Below are positions 6,886 to 7,144 of a stretch of DNA of 7,144 nt, piece by piece. Position 1 is the stretch's first letter; the number at the start of each line of letters is the position of its first letter. The position numbers were made by a program, and so were the translations under genes. This DNA is from Nanobdellota archaeon (lineage in GTDB: Archaea > Nanobdellota > Nanobdellia > Pacearchaeales > UBA12030), in the NCBI GenBank assembly GCA_022572525.1, contig JACZVS010000023.1, positions 1 to 7,144 on the forward strand, written 5' to 3'. The notes under the pieces were generated by a model. It was not told the DNA's origin, did not search any database, and worked only from the letters and a program-made list of their open reading frames with translations.

Positions 6886-6899
6886 CCCTTAGCCAAGGG
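6886..6899 (-). promoter_or_regulatory. 5' leader hairpin ahead of the 431-residue surface protein gene
   Basis: In the minus-strand transcript, CCCUU-GGCU-AAGGG forms a 5-bp stem with a 4-base loop. From the TATA box, transcription should begin near 6910, putting this hairpin about ten bases from the 5' end and leaving an A-rich, unstructured stretch (6885-6862) before the start codon. There is no Shine-Dalgarno sequence near the ATG. A 5'-proximal stem followed by an open A-rich leader fits mRNA stabilisation of an abundant surface protein, but that is inference. Confidence 0.35.
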
Positions 6900-6923
6900 C
6901 TTTTTGTTATTATTCTCTAGTAG

Positions 6924-6951
6924 GTTACCGCTATTTAAACTTTTCGGTAAC
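6924..6951 (-). promoter_or_regulatory. Archaeal promoter (BRE plus TATA) inside an operator-like palindrome
   Basis: On the minus strand, CCGAAAAG followed by TTTAAATA (6939-6932) closely matches an archaeal BRE plus TATA box and would start transcription near 6910, giving the surface-protein gene at 6861-5566 a leader of about 50 bases. The element is flanked by a perfect 7-bp inverted repeat, GTTACCG (6924-6930) and CGGTAAC (6945-6951), with 14 bases between. The half-site centres are 21 bp apart, two helical turns. One arm overlaps the BRE, so a dimeric regulator bound here would block TFB/TBP. The TTTAAA core (6934-6939) is itself symmetric and could also serve a plus-strand transcript. 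Confidence 0.6.
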
Positions 6952-6974
6952 ACTATTTTCCCACCGATCTTGGT

Positions 6975-7133
6975 ATGAAAATCATTCAAAAAGCCATGAC
7001 TTTCAGGCATCAGGCTCAAAGCCTTGCATGTCTTAAGTTGGAACAATATAAAAGAGCTAGCTGGAACCTAAGTGGAAAGAAGTGGAACGTTTACTCTTCA
7101 AAAGTTTTATCTGATTCCAAACCTATAAAATAA
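6975..7133 (+). CDS. Possible small basic protein, divergent from the surface-protein gene
   Basis: A 52-codon frame from ATG at 6975 to TAA at 7131-7133. I do not recognise it. The product begins MKIIQKAMTFRHQAQSLACL and contains nine Lys, two Arg and only two acidic residues, with two Trp, one Cys and no membrane segment or signal peptide, so a basic cytosolic or nucleic-acid-binding protein would be the natural guess, without a family match. The ATG lies about 39 bases from the centre of the symmetric TTTAAA in the palindromic promoter region, which would allow a divergent transcript with a leader of about 13 bases, though the BRE on this strand is poor and there is no Shine-Dalgarno sequence. 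A 17-codon open tail on the opposite strand (7144-7091) overlaps its 3' end; probably only one of the two is real. Confidence 0.33.
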   Translation: MKIIQKAMTFRHQAQSLACLKLEQYKRASWNLSGKKWNVYSSKVLSDSKPIK

Positions 7134-7144
7134 TCTGCTATCTT
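7091..7144 (-). CDS. Possible C-terminal end of a gene entering from the right edge
   Basis: The minus-strand frame starting at the last base is open for 17 codons, reading KIADYFIGLESDKTFEE, and then stops at TAA (7093-7091). The residue mix looks like a soluble protein tail, but a stretch this short is often open by chance, and it overlaps the plus-strand ORF at 6975-7133. If real, it would be the upstream neighbour of the surface-protein gene, leaving about 230 bases of intergenic sequence. Nothing can be said about function. Confidence 0.22.
   Translation of the reverse strand, partial: KIADYFIGLESDKTFEE

Noticed and set aside
5606..6892. Plus-strand open frames opposite the 431-residue surface protein (5606-5962, 6117-6365, 6176-6547, 6644-6892)
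   Set aside because: They are antisense shadows of a gene with a signal peptide, domain pattern and membrane anchor. Their Thr/Ser/Leu richness mirrors its Val/Asp/Glu codons.
7007..7027. AGGCT-CAA-AGCCT hairpin (7012-7024) as a small RNA or terminator
   Set aside because: The stem is only five base pairs with a three-base loop, has no T-tract after it on either strand, and lies inside the possible small ORF. No C/D-box or H/ACA pattern was seen around it.

Overview
The window reads as an AT-rich archaeal fragment, most plausibly from a DPANN-type lineage such as Woesearchaeota or Pacearchaeota; the assignment is an inference. It rests on TATA-box promoters with an A-rich BRE-like element, almost no Shine-Dalgarno sequences, T-tract termination, and two exported multi-Ig-domain proteins held by one C-terminal membrane helix with a charged cytoplasmic tail. 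No rRNA, tRNA, CRISPR array or insertion sequence was seen.

Four clear genes lie on the minus strand, read from right to left. At 6861-5566 is a cysteine-free surface protein (signal peptide, about three beta-sandwich domains, membrane anchor). It has a strong promoter and is followed by a hairpin and T-tracts. At 5440-3113 is a larger surface protein with five tandem Ig-like domains, a very acidic stalk and a membrane anchor; four of its domains carry a regularly spaced cysteine pair. Then come carA (3053-1989) and carB (from 1987, running off the left edge), the two subunits of glutamine-dependent carbamoyl-phosphate synthetase, one base apart. CarA supplies ammonia from glutamine and CarB builds carbamoyl phosphate for pyrimidine and arginine synthesis. 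The surface-protein pair and the carAB pair have no obvious functional link and are probably neighbours only.

The right end (6862-7144) holds a promoter region and little certain coding sequence. A 7-bp perfect inverted repeat brackets the TATA box of the 6861-5566 gene, with its half-sites 21 bp apart, which looks like an operator. To its right is a possible divergent 52-codon plus-strand ORF (6975-7133), overlapped on the opposite strand by what might be the last 17 codons of another gene.

The points most worth checking are the operator-like palindrome on the TATA box, the eukaryote/Bacteroidota-type signature of CarA and CarB in an archaeal setting, and the domain architecture of the 775-residue surface protein: four cysteine-paired Ig repeats on an acidic stalk that contains two basic amphipathic helices. 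I did not find convincing evidence of a wholly new defence or metabolic system.
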